Under the pieces are notes generated by a model. That model was not told where the DNA came from. It ran no database searches and saw only the letters and a list, made by a program, of their open reading frames with translations. Shown piece after piece: positions 40,601 through 49,974 of a stretch of DNA of 64,000 bases. The stretch's first letter is position 1; each line of letters begins with the position of its first letter. Both the position numbers and the translations under genes were made by a program. This DNA is from Patiria miniata (lineage: Eukaryota > Echinodermata > Asteroidea > Valvatida > Asterinidae), in assembly GCF_015706575.1 (NCBI RefSeq), contig NW_024037051.1:17751153-17815152 (forward strand). Reading direction: 5' to 3'.

Positions 40601-43546
40601 CCCGAAGAAGACAGTTAATGATGGGATACAGCTTCCCCTGTAGACACCGACAGTCATATTGCCGGCCATGCCCATTTTGTTGTAGTAGAACACAAAAGTG
40701 TCCACTATCCTACTGCTGTCATCGCCAAGATAGACGGAGTGATGGTACACGGCATCGCCTGGGAAAAAAAAAACATCACCGGGAAAATTAGATCGAAAAG
40801 TGATATTTATCTCCACTTATACAACTGTTGACATAAATAAAATGTTATAACTCAAATGTAACTCAAGAAAATATACAGTCCAACACTGCACATCGATAAA
40901 GCATGTCTTTTGTGTATGCTTTGGTCTATATTGATTGAAATTCATTTTGATGTATAACACCTCACCCATAGTGAGTCTCATGGCATTCACTATTTTTGCT
41001 ATCTTGCCATGCACGGCCAAAAGCACTTTACCTGTAGCAACCATTTACAAATAGAGTACCGAAGTGTGACGTCAGCTGTCATTGTTCTGGTTCACTCTTG
41101 TCGGTCGCGCGCTGACGTCTTCACATACGTATTTAGCTGTACGCGTGGAACCAAGATCAGATCTTCTGACAATTGGCAAAACATCACTTATTCACAACAA
41201 ATCGACTTGACTAAGGGATACTGGCAGGTCCCATTAACCCTGAAATCAAAGACAAAACTGCATGTATTGCTCCGAACGGCCTATGCCAATAAAAAATGAT
41301 ACCCTTCGGCCTAGTAAACGGCGTCCCATCCTATTATGCTGAATTGTCTTTGCTTTCTTATTCCTTACTTACATGTTTAAATGTACCTTTGTGTAACTGT
41401 ATTCCATATTCCGATGTATTTAGTGTAAGGGCCAAACAAAGGTGAGTTATGATCCAAGCACACGCACAGGCAAAATTTGAGCAATTATGTGCACTTTTTT
41501 GTGGCATTTTTTTATGCGAGTTGTGCCTAAAAGGTAAAGGTTTTACCCAATCTCAAATTTCCTTTCCTGTCAATTTCACTTACTTGGGATGCAGTGCGGC
41601 ATATCTTTGTCCGACAGGAGCAGTGTATGACAAGTCTTGTTCTTGGCAGAGAAGACATATCCACAACCCTAGAATCAAGAAACAAAAAAAAGGAAACAAC
41701 ATTCATTGACTCTTGGCGCTTTTTATCGATCAGTCTGACAATCTCTTGGTTAAAAGGCCCTATGCAATGTATTTTTTAATGCAAACCTTAAAAATGCACT
41801 TTTGTGTCCCATGTAACCCTTTTTTTTTAATTATCGTTTTGCCATTTTGTTTCAAGGGGATTTTTTTATGCATTTTATTTTGTTCTGCTAATGCAATTGC
41901 AATATTCTTGGGCAAAAATATGATGTCATTTCAGGCAGAAATGTCAATGTAACGGCTATTTCAGCAACAAAAGTGGCCAGAATTTTTTTTCTGAGTTTCA
42001 TTATTTTTCTTTTGCGATTCGATGTTGTATCAGCACATGGCAGTATGCCAATGAGCAACATTTTCTGACAAATGTTTTTAATGAGCAAATTTTAGGTTTT
42101 CACAATCTGAACAGAAAACCGAACAGTGTCTTCCTCAAATGACATCTCTGCGACCTCGCCCTCAGTTTTTCGGAAAAACATGGGACAGGTTAAATATTGA
42201 AAGAAATGCACTTTTTAATAAAATTCACCCAATAAAAAGTGTACCCCCCGGGACACTTTTTGTATGTGATAGAGCACATATGAAGGGATTCAAAACCGTT
42301 GATTTGGGTATTTGTTGCAATTTGTTCAAGGTCATGGCATATAATGCCTGTTCTATTACGTGAAGGGGGGGGGGGAATAAATTCAAAATCGGGATTTGCC
42401 TTTCACCGACGTATATCATAAACAAAATAATTCTGCTTACTCATTGTTTTCCCGAGTGAATGTGAGAAGACAACAAAAATCAAACTACTTTAAACCGGTG
42501 GGAGTTGAGCCCACGATCGCCTGCTTACTAATGCAGACGTCTAACCAATAGGTCGGTTGGCTGATTCAAATGTGATAAGGTAACGGGTACCGCAACAAAA
42601 CTATTCATATAAGATCCCTAACCCTTGTCGCGACAACAGTGAGTCTGCAGTGTTTGGGAAATATAGTCGTTGAAGGGCAAGGTCTTAATCTACAAGGGGA
42701 AACCAAATATTTATTTTAACTATCACCCCGACACAAAGTCCATCTTACGAATCTGTGGCAGATAGGCAATATCTTTTTAACGGCGCTATATTAGGCTAAC
42801 TAAAGTGGACGAATTGATGTACGTTTAGTAAAAATCTATACACACTATACAGCATGTATTACGTGTGATAGCAGTCTATGACTGCATGCTTAAATAACTA
42901 TTAGCATATTCACCTTCTTGTAGTCCAAAATCAGATGTGATTGTGTGAATCCCTGGAGACTTTCGACAGCGTACAGGCCGGCACTGCGTCTGTTAGTGTA
43001 GTCGAAGGCATACTGGATAGTGCCTATGCTCAACTGCCCTTGCCCCTGGCCAGCAAGCCCTTCGGAGCGCTCTAGGTCAAAATAGTTTAGAATTCTAATT
43101 AGGACTATAAAATTGTTTGAAATAATGTTTGTTTATTGTTCATTGAAACTACGGACTTCAATGTGCACAAAGGGTGAGAGTTTATTAAGTACCCCTCATA
43201 CTTGAGGGTTTAGAGGGTCTTCAATGTCAGTACCCGGGATGCACTTTTGGTCGGCCAGTATTTTATAAAATGATGTTATACTAGATTCAGTGTGGTCACC
43301 GCCTTAGATTTTGTCCCATTTTTGCCCATTATAAGTTGAAAACAGTAAATTTGGCATTGAGCAACTTCTATGTTTCAGCTACAAGTCAAAAAAACAACAA
43401 CAGCAAACAACCCAATAACCATCACCAACAATAACCATCAACTCACCCAGGAGGCTCTCGTATTGGTCAGGTGCGCAGCATTTCTGTTGGGCCAGACAAA
43501 CTCCCACAACCACCAAGAGCAGAGACACGACCGTCTTAAACCTCAT
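34636..43546 (-). CDS. Ependymin-related secreted glycoprotein, 6 exons, 224 aa
   Basis: Coding exons, 5' to 3' on the minus strand: 43546-43447, 43071-42914, 41668-41584, 40758-40588, 36463-36372 and 34704-34636. All introns are GT-AG and the phases (1,0,1,1,0) join without a stop. The protein starts with a signal peptide (MRFKTVVSLLLVVVGVCLA, cleavage before QQKCCAPDQYE). It then has the family landmarks FDYTNRR (about 54-60), LDYKK (82-86), CIPSDAVYHHSVYLG (112-126), GSCIP (156-160) and GFANYTKGISDPSKYF (179-194). Cysteines at 23/24, 88, 99, 112, 158, 200 and 204 could form disulfides. NKT (96), NMT (148) and NYT (182) are possible N-glycosylation sites. The length fits the roughly 200-220 residues usual for ependymins. 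The family is secreted, found in fish cerebrospinal fluid and many invertebrate tissues, and adopts a fold with a hydrophobic ligand pocket; the ligand here is unknown. The ATG has G at -3. Exon 4 also reads on to a stop at 40550, but the downstream exons restore the conserved C-terminus, so I prefer the spliced form. Confidence 0.9.
34983..35034 (+). repeat. Microsatellite, ACA/ACC triplets
   Basis: Imperfect ACAACAACC triplets in intron 5 of the ependymin-related gene. The poly-valine minus frame across it is an artefact of the repeat. Confidence 0.8.
35395..35445 (-). mobile_element. RTE-like LINE 3' end fragment
   Basis: CTAGAAAGCACTCAGAGAGA followed by CAAACCTCCGCAAAGGCT is the complement of the GGCGGAGGTTTGCTCTCT... 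tail seen on RTE-type non-LTR elements in many invertebrates. It is short, diverged and in intron 5 of the ependymin-related gene. A sister fragment lies at 46575. Confidence 0.45.
35800..36206 (+). repeat. Minisatellite, ~39-bp unit (GATCCAGACCCAGATCCAGA)
   Basis: About ten units combine GATCACTTCCAAAATGTAAT with GATCCAGACCCAGATCC. Some units lose one GATCCA block, so period varies between about 24 and 42 bp. It lies in intron 5 of the ependymin-related gene. The DPDPDPDHFQ-type and IWVWIYYILEV-type translations are by-products of the repeat. Confidence 0.95.
36232..36342 (+). mobile_element. RTE-like LINE 3' tail
   Basis: The stretch reads TTTTCATGAAAATCCGTCCA, then an ACAAACCAAACAAAAC tract, then CTCATTGGCGGAGGTACTAA. 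This order is the familiar 3' terminus of RTE-type non-LTR retrotransposons in invertebrates. No coding part remains. It is inserted in intron 5, just before exon 5. Confidence 0.6.
36915..40016. mobile_element. Fold-back DNA transposon copy 2, 3.1 kb, Ginger-like, 5-bp target duplication
   Basis: It begins TGTTACAACTGATAACG and ends CAGTTGTAACA, with terminal inverted repeats of about 260 bp made of CCGATAATGTATCAC-type words, as in the copy at 28831. CCATG lies immediately outside both ends (36910-36914 and 40017-40021) and reads as a 5-bp target duplication. TGTNR...YNACA ends with 4-5-bp duplications are the known signature of Ginger DNA transposons, hence the inferred class. The core shares modules with copy 1 (37260-37610, 39000-39075, 39150-39740) but has about 1.4 kb extra (37620-38990). 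No transposase frame is visible, so it is non-autonomous. It fills three quarters of intron 4 of the ependymin-related gene. Confidence 0.85.
38127..38694 (+). repeat. Direct duplication inside fold-back element 2
   Basis: A block starting near GAGCGAGGAACCCAAACACG recurs 346 bp later: 38127-38267 matches 38473-38613 almost perfectly. The following TTAGATGTCTCCTGCACGTG block (38390-38468) recurs at 38614-38693. The second copy lacks about 120 bp between these blocks. This indicates a tandem duplication followed by a deletion, after or during amplification of the element. Confidence 0.85.
40043..40107 (-). other. tRNA-like sequence with B box, possible SINE head
   Basis: On the minus strand GGTTCGAAACC (40055-40045) matches the pol III B-box consensus. 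About 40 nt upstream GGGGTAAGTGGTGGAAC resembles an A box. The arms do not fold into a full cloverleaf, so a tRNA-derived SINE head or decayed tRNA is more likely than a working tRNA gene. Confidence 0.35.
40160..40410 (+). repeat. Dispersed repeat with ATTGTCCTTCGGACTT, copy 1
   Basis: AGACTGGTT..TTGTCCTTCGGACTT, ATTATATGCAG and a TGACAACAAGCCTACC block occur in the same order at 45775-46000. The two are clearly related but diverged, and share about 230 bp. No terminal structure was seen, so the family is unknown. It is in intron 4 of the ependymin-related gene. Confidence 0.55.
41195..41335 (+). mobile_element. Fossil Ty3/gypsy-type reverse transcriptase fragment
   Basis: The translation contains IDLTKGYWQVPL and a nearby PFGLVN, both conserved in the RT domain of Ty3/gypsy LTR retrotransposons. 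Only about 140 bp of pol remains. No LTR, gag or integrase was found around it. It is broken and probably old, inside intron 3 of the ependymin-related gene and antisense to it. Confidence 0.7.
41750..42245 (+). repeat. Dispersed repeat R1, copy 1
   Basis: Blocks shared in order with 56125-56990 include AAAATGCACTTTTGTGTCCC, ATGATGTCATTTCAGG, a GTTGTATCAGCACATGGCAG block and ACTTTTTAATAAAATTCACC. The copy is about 500 bp in intron 2 of the ependymin-related gene. No ends or coding capacity were recognised; a SINE or a non-autonomous DNA element are both possible. Confidence 0.7.
42494..42567 (-). other. Degenerate tRNA-like sequence
   Basis: On the minus strand the order CCAACCGACCTATTGGTTAGAC, an arm CTGC...GCAG, then GTGGGCTCAACTCCCAC and CGGTT resembles acceptor, D, anticodon and T arms. 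The T arm is perfect but the anticodon loop comes out at 8 nt, so it is probably a tRNA pseudogene or SINE head rather than a functional tRNA. Confidence 0.35.
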
Positions 43547-43631
43547 GTCTAACATTAGGCAGATATTAGCAGGTTAAGCGGACTGGTGTCCATATATCGA
43601 AAAGCTTAGCACCTTATACCTAATGCACCAG

Positions 43632-43639
43632 TATTTATA
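43632..43639 (-). promoter_or_regulatory. Probable TATA box of the ependymin-related gene
   Basis: TATAAATA on the minus strand lies 86-93 bases before the ATG at 43546. This leaves room for a 5' UTR of roughly 60 nt. The position fits a core promoter, but the start of transcription is not known. Confidence 0.5.
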
Positions 43640-43699
43640 GGCTATAGCCTCTGCCCTTCGGAATGGACTTTCAGAATGCGGTTGTGTCAAGCCCGATTT

Positions 43700-44430
43700 A
43701 TACTTCACGTGACTTTGAGACAGAAGCATAGGTTACGGCTACTCAGAATTAAACAACGACTATATTGACGTCAAGAGATTTAGCCTTGCTTTCGCATTGG
43801 CGTCAAGTACGGCATGGCAATAAGATTAATTCAGTTTTGTCGGAAAGGGAAGGTCATTTTATCCGTAAAAGTAAACCCATGTATAGAGCGTGGCTTCATT
43901 TCGCTGAAGTTACTCCTCGCCGTATGCTGTTATTTGTTTGTTTCAATTTCGCTAAAAAAGGGTGCATGAAGTAACTTTGAACCAGAAATATCTGAACACT
44001 TTTGGTCCGGACAAAATGTCTGAAAGTCCTGAAACATGAACAATGGTGAATACATTTCAGATATGTGGTTACTGTGTTAGACTGTTAATGCAAACCTGTT
44101 AAAACCACTTGCGTCACAACATTCAGTTAACCTCGAAATATCTTAAACGCACGCCTATCAAGAAATTGGCGCCTGTCAGTCACCTTGCCTTATCTGTAAT
44201 GATATATAGCCAGTTCTTGAAAGGCTTATATTTCATATGTTTCATGGTTAACATAATGCCTGTGAGGTAAGTGATTTTTGCAAGTTTACGTTTCAGACAT
44301 TGAGCCAAGTTCTGCATGAAGTTCCTTCAAAATATAAGATATCAAAGTCAAATTCATCAGCGTCATTTTAGTATAGGAATCATTCAAATCACAAAAAGGT
44401 AAGTCTTCTTTCAGCAAAACGAAATCAAGT
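43700..44430. other. Upstream region of the ependymin-related gene, no gene seen
   Basis: No coding exon or named repeat is visible. A 69-codon plus-strand frame (43765-43974) has no recognisable domain and no splice support. Confidence 0.45.
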
Positions 44431-44439
44431 CACGAAGGG

Positions 44440-44698
44440 TTGTGTGTAAATTGTTTTTGTATCGCTGAAAAAAAAAAATACTTTTTTGTGATCCGTGGAC
44501 AGAAGTTTAAAACGTTTTTTTGTGTTTAAAATTCCGTAACTTAAAAAGTACATGAGTGATTGGAATGATTCTTGTATTCAAGGAAGGCTCAGGAGTTGGG
44601 CTTTCATACCCAATATTTTGACAGTGATATGCAGAACCTCATTAAACAATAGACAATCGACATTAAGGTTTCGTTTATTTCTACTCAACCTGTATGGG
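44440..44698 (-). repeat. Dispersed repeat with TACAGGGTGAGT end, inverted copy
   Basis: Read on the minus strand, this stretch matches 46668-46930 over about 260 bp, including AAAATTCCGTAACTT and GTGTGTAAATTGTTTTTG (plus-strand words). Its outer end, ...CTACTCAACCTGTA, is a decayed form of the TACAGGGTGAGTAAAA terminus. The short plus-strand frame at 44552-44806 falls inside it and is not a gene. Confidence 0.6.
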
Positions 44699-45293
44699 CA
44701 TTTTATACTAGGATTTTGTTTTTTAGCAATCATTGTTGACAGAATGATTTCTAACTGTTTTCACCCAAAAACTTTAATGTTGGGTTCTATTTTGGTATCC
44801 AAGTAAAATTGAGGAAAACAATATCTGGAGATGGGTAATAATGAATAGCTTTTACAAGCGTTCACATCCGGCACTGTCGTTCAAATGTCTCCTTGCTCTG
44901 TGTACCTTTGTTTCATATTGTCTAGTTGGGTGAGAACGATAATGTATAACGTCGCGGTGATTTACCTACCTGCAGCCGAAATGTTCTACATTTAGTGGGG
45001 TTGGCTTCAGCAAATCATTGGTACAAGTCTTAAAACTGTCAATTTTAGTTTTTTGTTTCTTAAGTAATATCAAATATAATTTAACTAAACTGCACTAGTC
45101 CGCATGTATTTTACACTTTCGGTAGAGAGAGGTCAATTTTCCTCACGATATTTTTCTTCCAAGAGAGGCAATTTATCAGTTTCCATAAAATTGATACGAC
45201 ATAGCCCCTGTACAAAGGCCTTCTCCGGAAGTGGTTTTCTTTAAAATTCCACGAACCAAGCATAATAGCAAATACAATAACTTTTACACGTTA

Positions 45294-45544
45294 ATTTTTT
45301 TCTATGAAAGGGTCCCGGAAGCGTGGCAGCAGGGGTGAACTTTCAGGTTCTCTTGTGACTTTGGGGCTTTTTTCGGGTGATCTGTTCTTTAAGGTATATT
45401 GTTCGCGCGCTCCAACGACGGGAAAACGACCCACGAACAGTGCAATCGGAATAGGATCACACAACACCTCTCCGTCGGGGTTTTGCACAAACATTTTACC
45501 CTGCAGTGTCAAGAACAGACCGCCCGAACTCGGCTTGTACTCTA
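45294..45544 (-). CDS. Coding-like frame of unknown function, possible exon or remnant
   Basis: A minus-strand frame of about 83 codons begins near a CAG/TAG acceptor-like site (GAGTTTAG before AGTACAAGCC). It includes the peptides GKMFVQNPDGEVLCDPIPIA, LFVGRFPVVGAREQY and SPLLPRFRDPFIEKN. Mixed hydrophobic and charged content and ordinary codon choice make it look more protein-like than the surrounding frames. I recognise no family. The internal ATG at 45512 lacks a convincing upstream context, and no partner exons were found. It could be a lone exon of an unlisted gene, or a remnant of a mobile element. Confidence 0.2.
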
Positions 45545-45774
45545 AACTCCTTTATTTAAAGGATCGAGACACTTATCAATGTCATTTTAAACTATGAAGG
45601 GGAAGGATAAACTGGTTTACTCACAATCATCGGTGACGAACGGTAAGGTGAAAATCAGAGAAATTCTGGTCAAAATATGATCATACAGTAAACGTATAGT
45701 TTACAACGGAATGCAAAGTAAGTAAACAAGCAAACTTTTGATGGCGCCCTATACTGATTCCCACTCACCCGACG

Positions 45775-46000
45775 CCAGACTGGTTTCCTGTCCCACCGTT
45801 GTCCTTCGGACTTTGAATGTATGAACAGGTAGCTAGCAATGAAGAATCCCAAATGCGTTAGGGAGTTTTCCTAATAATGGATGCAAATTATATGCAGGAC
45901 TGGCCTGACTCCCGCCCCCTGAATAACCAGCCTTAGCAAAATGGCAACAAGATTTACCACTAACGTGCAGCTTGTATGGTGAGGAGCTTCAATTTTTATT
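45775..46000 (+). repeat. Dispersed repeat with TTGTCCTTCGGACTT, copy 2
   Basis: This is the partner of 40160-40410: same order of TTGTCCTTCGGACTTTGAAT, AAATTATATGCAGGACT, AACCAGCC and GGCAACAAG blocks. Same orientation, unknown family. Confidence 0.55.
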
Positions 46001-46019
46001 CCACATCGTTTTCTCTTTT

Positions 46020-46150
46020 TTTGGGGGGGGGTCAACAATAATGTTGCACATGCGCAGGGGCTTGGCTTTACATTTGATCTAGCTAGCCGTCCCATATTTG
46101 TTTGTTTGTGTTGTTTGTTTGTTTGTTTTGTTTTGTTTTTGAGGGGGGAC
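46020..46150 (+). repeat. Low-complexity G run and TTTG microsatellite
   Basis: A G run at 46022-46030, and TTTGTTTG/TTTTG tandem units at about 46098-46140. Confidence 0.8.
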
Positions 46151-46569
46151 CAGTTTAATCTGACGCAGCCTTGTCCCAAAGGGGGTTACTTTATGTTCAA
46201 CCTTGTTCTAACAGTAACATCAAGATTTGGAACTTTCTTCCTGTATCCTGATTAGATGAAGCAATAGCAAGTAATAGATTTAGACCGTACACTTGGTGTT
46301 TTGATCTCGATAAAACAACTTGATTACGGATTTTTACGTTCGCTGTGAATTATTACTTCCAGTCCACCTAAGAAAACAATTCCCTTTTCCATTTTGCTAA
46401 TATAATCATATGTTATGTGACACTTCACATTATATTTGCTAGATAAGATTGTAATTTGGTTGGCGTCATAAGTTAACGTGGAGAAATCATTGTCAGAAAT
46501 GTCGTACAAAATGTATATTTCACAATATATGTACATTCATTTATAATTTGTATTTACTTACTTTCACCA

Positions 46570-46628
46570 CATATCCACTAGAAAGTACTCAGAGAGCTCA
46601 CGCCTCCTTCAAGGCTAAACAATTTCCC
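46570..46628 (-). mobile_element. RTE-like LINE 3' end fragment
   Basis: CTAGAAAGTACTCAGAGAGC followed by TCACGCCTCCTTCAAGGCT matches the fragment at 35395. Only the last 50-60 bp of the element is recognisable. Confidence 0.4.
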
Positions 46629-46667
46629 GCCATTGCACACAGCACCAATGAACAATTGTGGTTTGTA

Positions 46668-46924
46668 CAGGGTGAGTAAAAAAAAAACGAAACCCAAATC
46701 TCGGGACTATTGTTTTAGTAAAAATTCAGCATGTACCACTTTCAAAATCTAGGATATGCAAGCCCAATTCATAAGTTTGACACAAATCATTCAAATCACT
46801 CATTGACTTTATAAGTTACGGAATTTTAAGCACAACCACCGTTTTAAAGTTCTTTGCACGGATAATAGACAAGGCGTGCATTCCTTCAGCAAAACAAAAA
46901 CAATTCACACACATCCCTATGTAC
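46668..46924 (+). repeat. Dispersed repeat with TACAGGGTGAGT end, copy abutting satellite B
   Basis: Begins TACAGGGTGAGTAAAAAAAA, runs through CCGTTTTAAAGTTCTTTGCA and CAGCAAAACAAAAACAATTC, and ends where satellite array B starts. The inverted sister at 44440-44698 confirms a repeat of at least 260 bp. No transposase is visible, and the other terminus was not found. Confidence 0.6.
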
Positions 46925-48797
46925 TCATAGGCTTTCCAACAACGTAAAGTTTGTGAAGAACTTTTCCTGTTTAGGAACCTTTTAACTGCTAAATATAAAG
47001 TTCGTGTCGCGGGCGCTTACAGGCGTTGATGTTTGATTGACTGCATAAAGCGGTTGCTAGATGCATTGATAGGCTATATCTTGAATTTTCTCCACAGTTC
47101 TTTGGTTTCAGGACTTGTCTTTTTGCCAGCTTGTTGGCCTACTCATAACCTTTCGAACAACGTAAAGTTTGTGCAGAACTTCCCATGTAAAGGTACCTTT
47201 TGACTGTCATATACGAAGTTCGTGTAGCGGGCGTTTGCAGGCATTGCTGCACAAAGCGTTTGCTAGATGCTTTAATGCGATATATCTTGAATGTTCTCCA
47301 CAGTTGTTGGGTTTCAGGACGTTTCCTTTTTCCAGCTTGTTGGTCTACTCAAAAGCTTTTGAATACGTAAAGTTTGTGCAGAACTATTCATAACTTAGAT
47401 TTTCTCCACAATTCTTAAGTTTCAGGACTTGTCCTTTAGCCAGCTTGTTGGCCTACTTATAAGCTTTTAAACAACGTAAAGTTTGTGCAGAATTTCCCAT
47501 GTTAAGGTACCTTTTGACTGCGATATACGAAGTTCGTGACGCGGGCGCTTGCAGGCATTGCACTTGATTGACTGCACAAAGCGGTTACTATATGCATTGA
47601 TACGCTATATCTTGCATTCTAGACAATTCTTGAGTTTTAGCACTTGCCTTTTTGCCAGCATGTTAGCCTACTCATCAGCTTTCAAACAAAATAAAGTTTG
47701 TGCAGAACTTCCCATGTTAAGGTACCTTTTGACTGCTATATACGAAGTTCGTGACGCGGGCGCTTGCAGGCATTGCAGTGGATTGACTGCACAAAGTGGT
47801 TACCAGATGCATGAATGCGCTATATCATGAATTTTTTCCACAATTCTTGGGTTTCAGGACTAATCTATTTGCCAGCTTGTTGGCCTACTCATAGGTTTTC
47901 GAATACCGTAATGTTTGTGCAGATCTTCCCATATTAATGTAACTTTTGACTGCGATATACGAAGTTCGTGACGCTGGCGCTTGCAGGCATTGCAGTGGAT
48001 TGACTGCACAAAGCGGTTACTAGATGCATTGATGCGCTATATCTTGAATTTTCTCCGCAATTATTTGGTTTCAGGACTAGTCCTTTTGCCACCTTGTTGG
48101 CCTATTCATAAGCTTTTAAACAACGTAAAGTTTGTGCAGAACTTCCCATGTTAAGGTACCTTTTGACTGCTATATACGAAGTTCGTGACGCGGGCGCTTG
48201 CAGGCATTGCAGTTGATTGACTGCACAAAGTGGTTACTAGATGCATTGATGCGCTATATCTTGAATTTTCACCGCAATGCTTGGGTTTCAGGACTAGTCT
48301 ATTTGCCAGTTTGTTTGCCTACTCATAAGCTTTTAAACAACGTAAAGTTTGTGCAGAACTTCCCATATTAAGGTAACTTTTGACTGCGATATACGAAGTT
48401 CGTGACGCGGGCGCTTGCAGGCATTGCAGTTGATTGACTGCACAAAGTGGTTACCTAATGCATGAATACGCTATATCTTTAACTTTCTTCACAATTCTTG
48501 GGTTCAGGACTTGTCCTTTAGCCAGCTTGTTGGCCTACTAATAAACTTTCGAACAAGGTAAAGTTTGTGCATGTTAAGGTACCTTTTGACTGCGATGTAC
48601 GAAGTTCGTGCCGTGGGCGCTTGCCGGCATTGCTGTTGGATTGACTGCACAAAGCGGTTACTAGATACATTGATGCGCTATATCTTAAATTTTCTCCACA
48701 ATTCTTGGGTTTTAAGGACTTGTCCTCTTGCCAGCTTGTTGGCCTACTCGTAAGCTTTCGCACAACGTAAAGTTTGCGCAGAACTTCCCATGTTAAC
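46925..48797 (+). repeat. Satellite array B, ~217-bp monomer, ~9 diverged copies
   Basis: Unit starts (TTCTTGGGTTTCAGGACT and variants) fall near 47098, 47304, 47412, 47627, 47844, 48061, 48278, 48495 and 48702. Most spacings are 215-217 bp; one unit is cut to 108 bp and one to 207. Copies differ at many sites. The unit aligns in order with the 219-bp monomer of the other arrays: ACAACGTAAAGTTTGT against ACAACGTCGAGTTTGT, CATGTTAAGGTA against TATGTTAAGGTA, TGACTGCACAAAGCG against TACTGCACAAAACG, and TCTTGAATTTTCTCCACAA against TCTTGCATTTTCTCCACAA. This is an older sister array. Short frames inside it are not genes. Confidence 0.95.
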
Positions 48798-48814
48798 CTG
48801 TTAACTGACAAACC

Positions 48815-48880
48815 ACAACGTCGATAAAAAGAAAAACATAACCTCCTTTGCGAAGGTAATACTATAAAGGAGCAGTGGAG
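48815..48880 (+). mobile_element. RTE-like LINE tail fragment
   Basis: GAAAAACATAACCTCCTTTG followed by CGAAGGTAATACTATAA resembles the AACATAACCTCCTTGGCGGA end of RTE-type elements. Very short, hence low confidence. Confidence 0.35.
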
Positions 48881-48924
48881 CCCTCCACAGTCTCTGTAGT
48901 GTGTAAAAAAAATCACACATATCG

Positions 48925-49630
48925 TCAGAGTTTTCACGAAGAGACAATTTTGGCCACGGGGCGTTGAAACATAGTTTTGAGAAAATCGACTTTAAAGTTG
49001 AACCCTTTTTAAACTGGAGATTTCGCCTATTTTTAAAGGACATGTTGATTATTTGTTTATACCGATAGTAAGCTGAAATCTCACACTTACACATTGTACC
49101 AATTGCGAGTCAATAGACCAATTAATTGCGGAGCAATTAACGTTCATAGTCAATTGTCTCTTCGTGAAAACTCAAAATTCCACAGGCGATTGGTTTTTCC
49201 GGGAAAATTGGCAATGATCCAATTGTCTCTTCGTGAAAACTCAAACTCTCCGCTATCCAAACACGCACAAATTGGCTCTTCATGAAAACTCAAATCCCAC
49301 ACGCGCTTCGTTTTGCCCGCACGCGTCGTTTGCTTGCGCGCGCTCGAAAATTGTCTCTTCGTGAAAACTCAAAATCGCACACTTGCGTTATTTTGTCCCC
49401 ATAGAACAACGTGCATTTTTGCTACAATTGTCTCTTCGTGAAAACTGAAAATACGACTTTGGTGAAATTTTCCCTTTATTGATTCTCATGATCTCAATGA
49501 TTTCATCTGATTTTGACAAAACAACTTCACCAAGATGTCCGTTGCAATACACTTAATCGATTTTGGCCCAAAAAAGAATTTCGAAAATATACTGATTTTT
49601 GCAAAATTGTCTCTTCGTGAAAACTGTAAC
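48925..49630 (+). repeat. Interspersed AATTGTCTCTTCGTGAAAAC repeats
   Basis: Six plus-strand copies start at about 49152, 49221, 49270, 49349, 49426 and 49605, and one inverted copy lies at 48926-48948. Five of the plus copies are followed by A-rich then CACACGCG/GTTTTGCCC-like text, which suggests a degraded unit of about 70-80 bp. Because the word is read in frame by chance, it yields recurrent LSLRENS peptides; there is no gene. Function unknown. Confidence 0.8.
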
Positions 49631-49974
49631 GATTTGTTTGGTTTGGTTTTAGGCCAAAGACAAAATACAACCCGTCAGAGCTGTGAGGCGGTAATTTGTT
49701 CAATTTTAATTTCATTTAATTGCCAATACACAGTAAACAAATCTTAAAATAAAATCATCCCATATACATGAAAAAATTAAAGAAAAAATAAAAGAAAGAA
49801 TCCACCCCGCTAATACATAAAAAAGGGATGTGGTCTTGCTTATTAAAAAAAATTAAGGCGCTTAAAAAAACTTGTTTTTATAAAAATCGATTTCATTTTA
49901 GACTGCAAAGACCATATTACAATTTCTCTAAACATGTTCAAACACAAATTCATCTGGTGACTTACTTGGCAATA

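Noticed and set aside
40550-40816. Ependymin exon 4 as a terminal exon ending at 40550
   Set aside because: The donor at 40587 joins in phase to exons with the conserved ependymin C-terminus, so the read-through end is less likely.
48925-49630. CRISPR-like appearance of the AATTGTCTCTTCGTGAAAAC repeats
   Set aside because: Spacing is irregular (49-179 bp), one copy is inverted, repeats are imperfect, no cas genes are present and the DNA is clearly eukaryotic.
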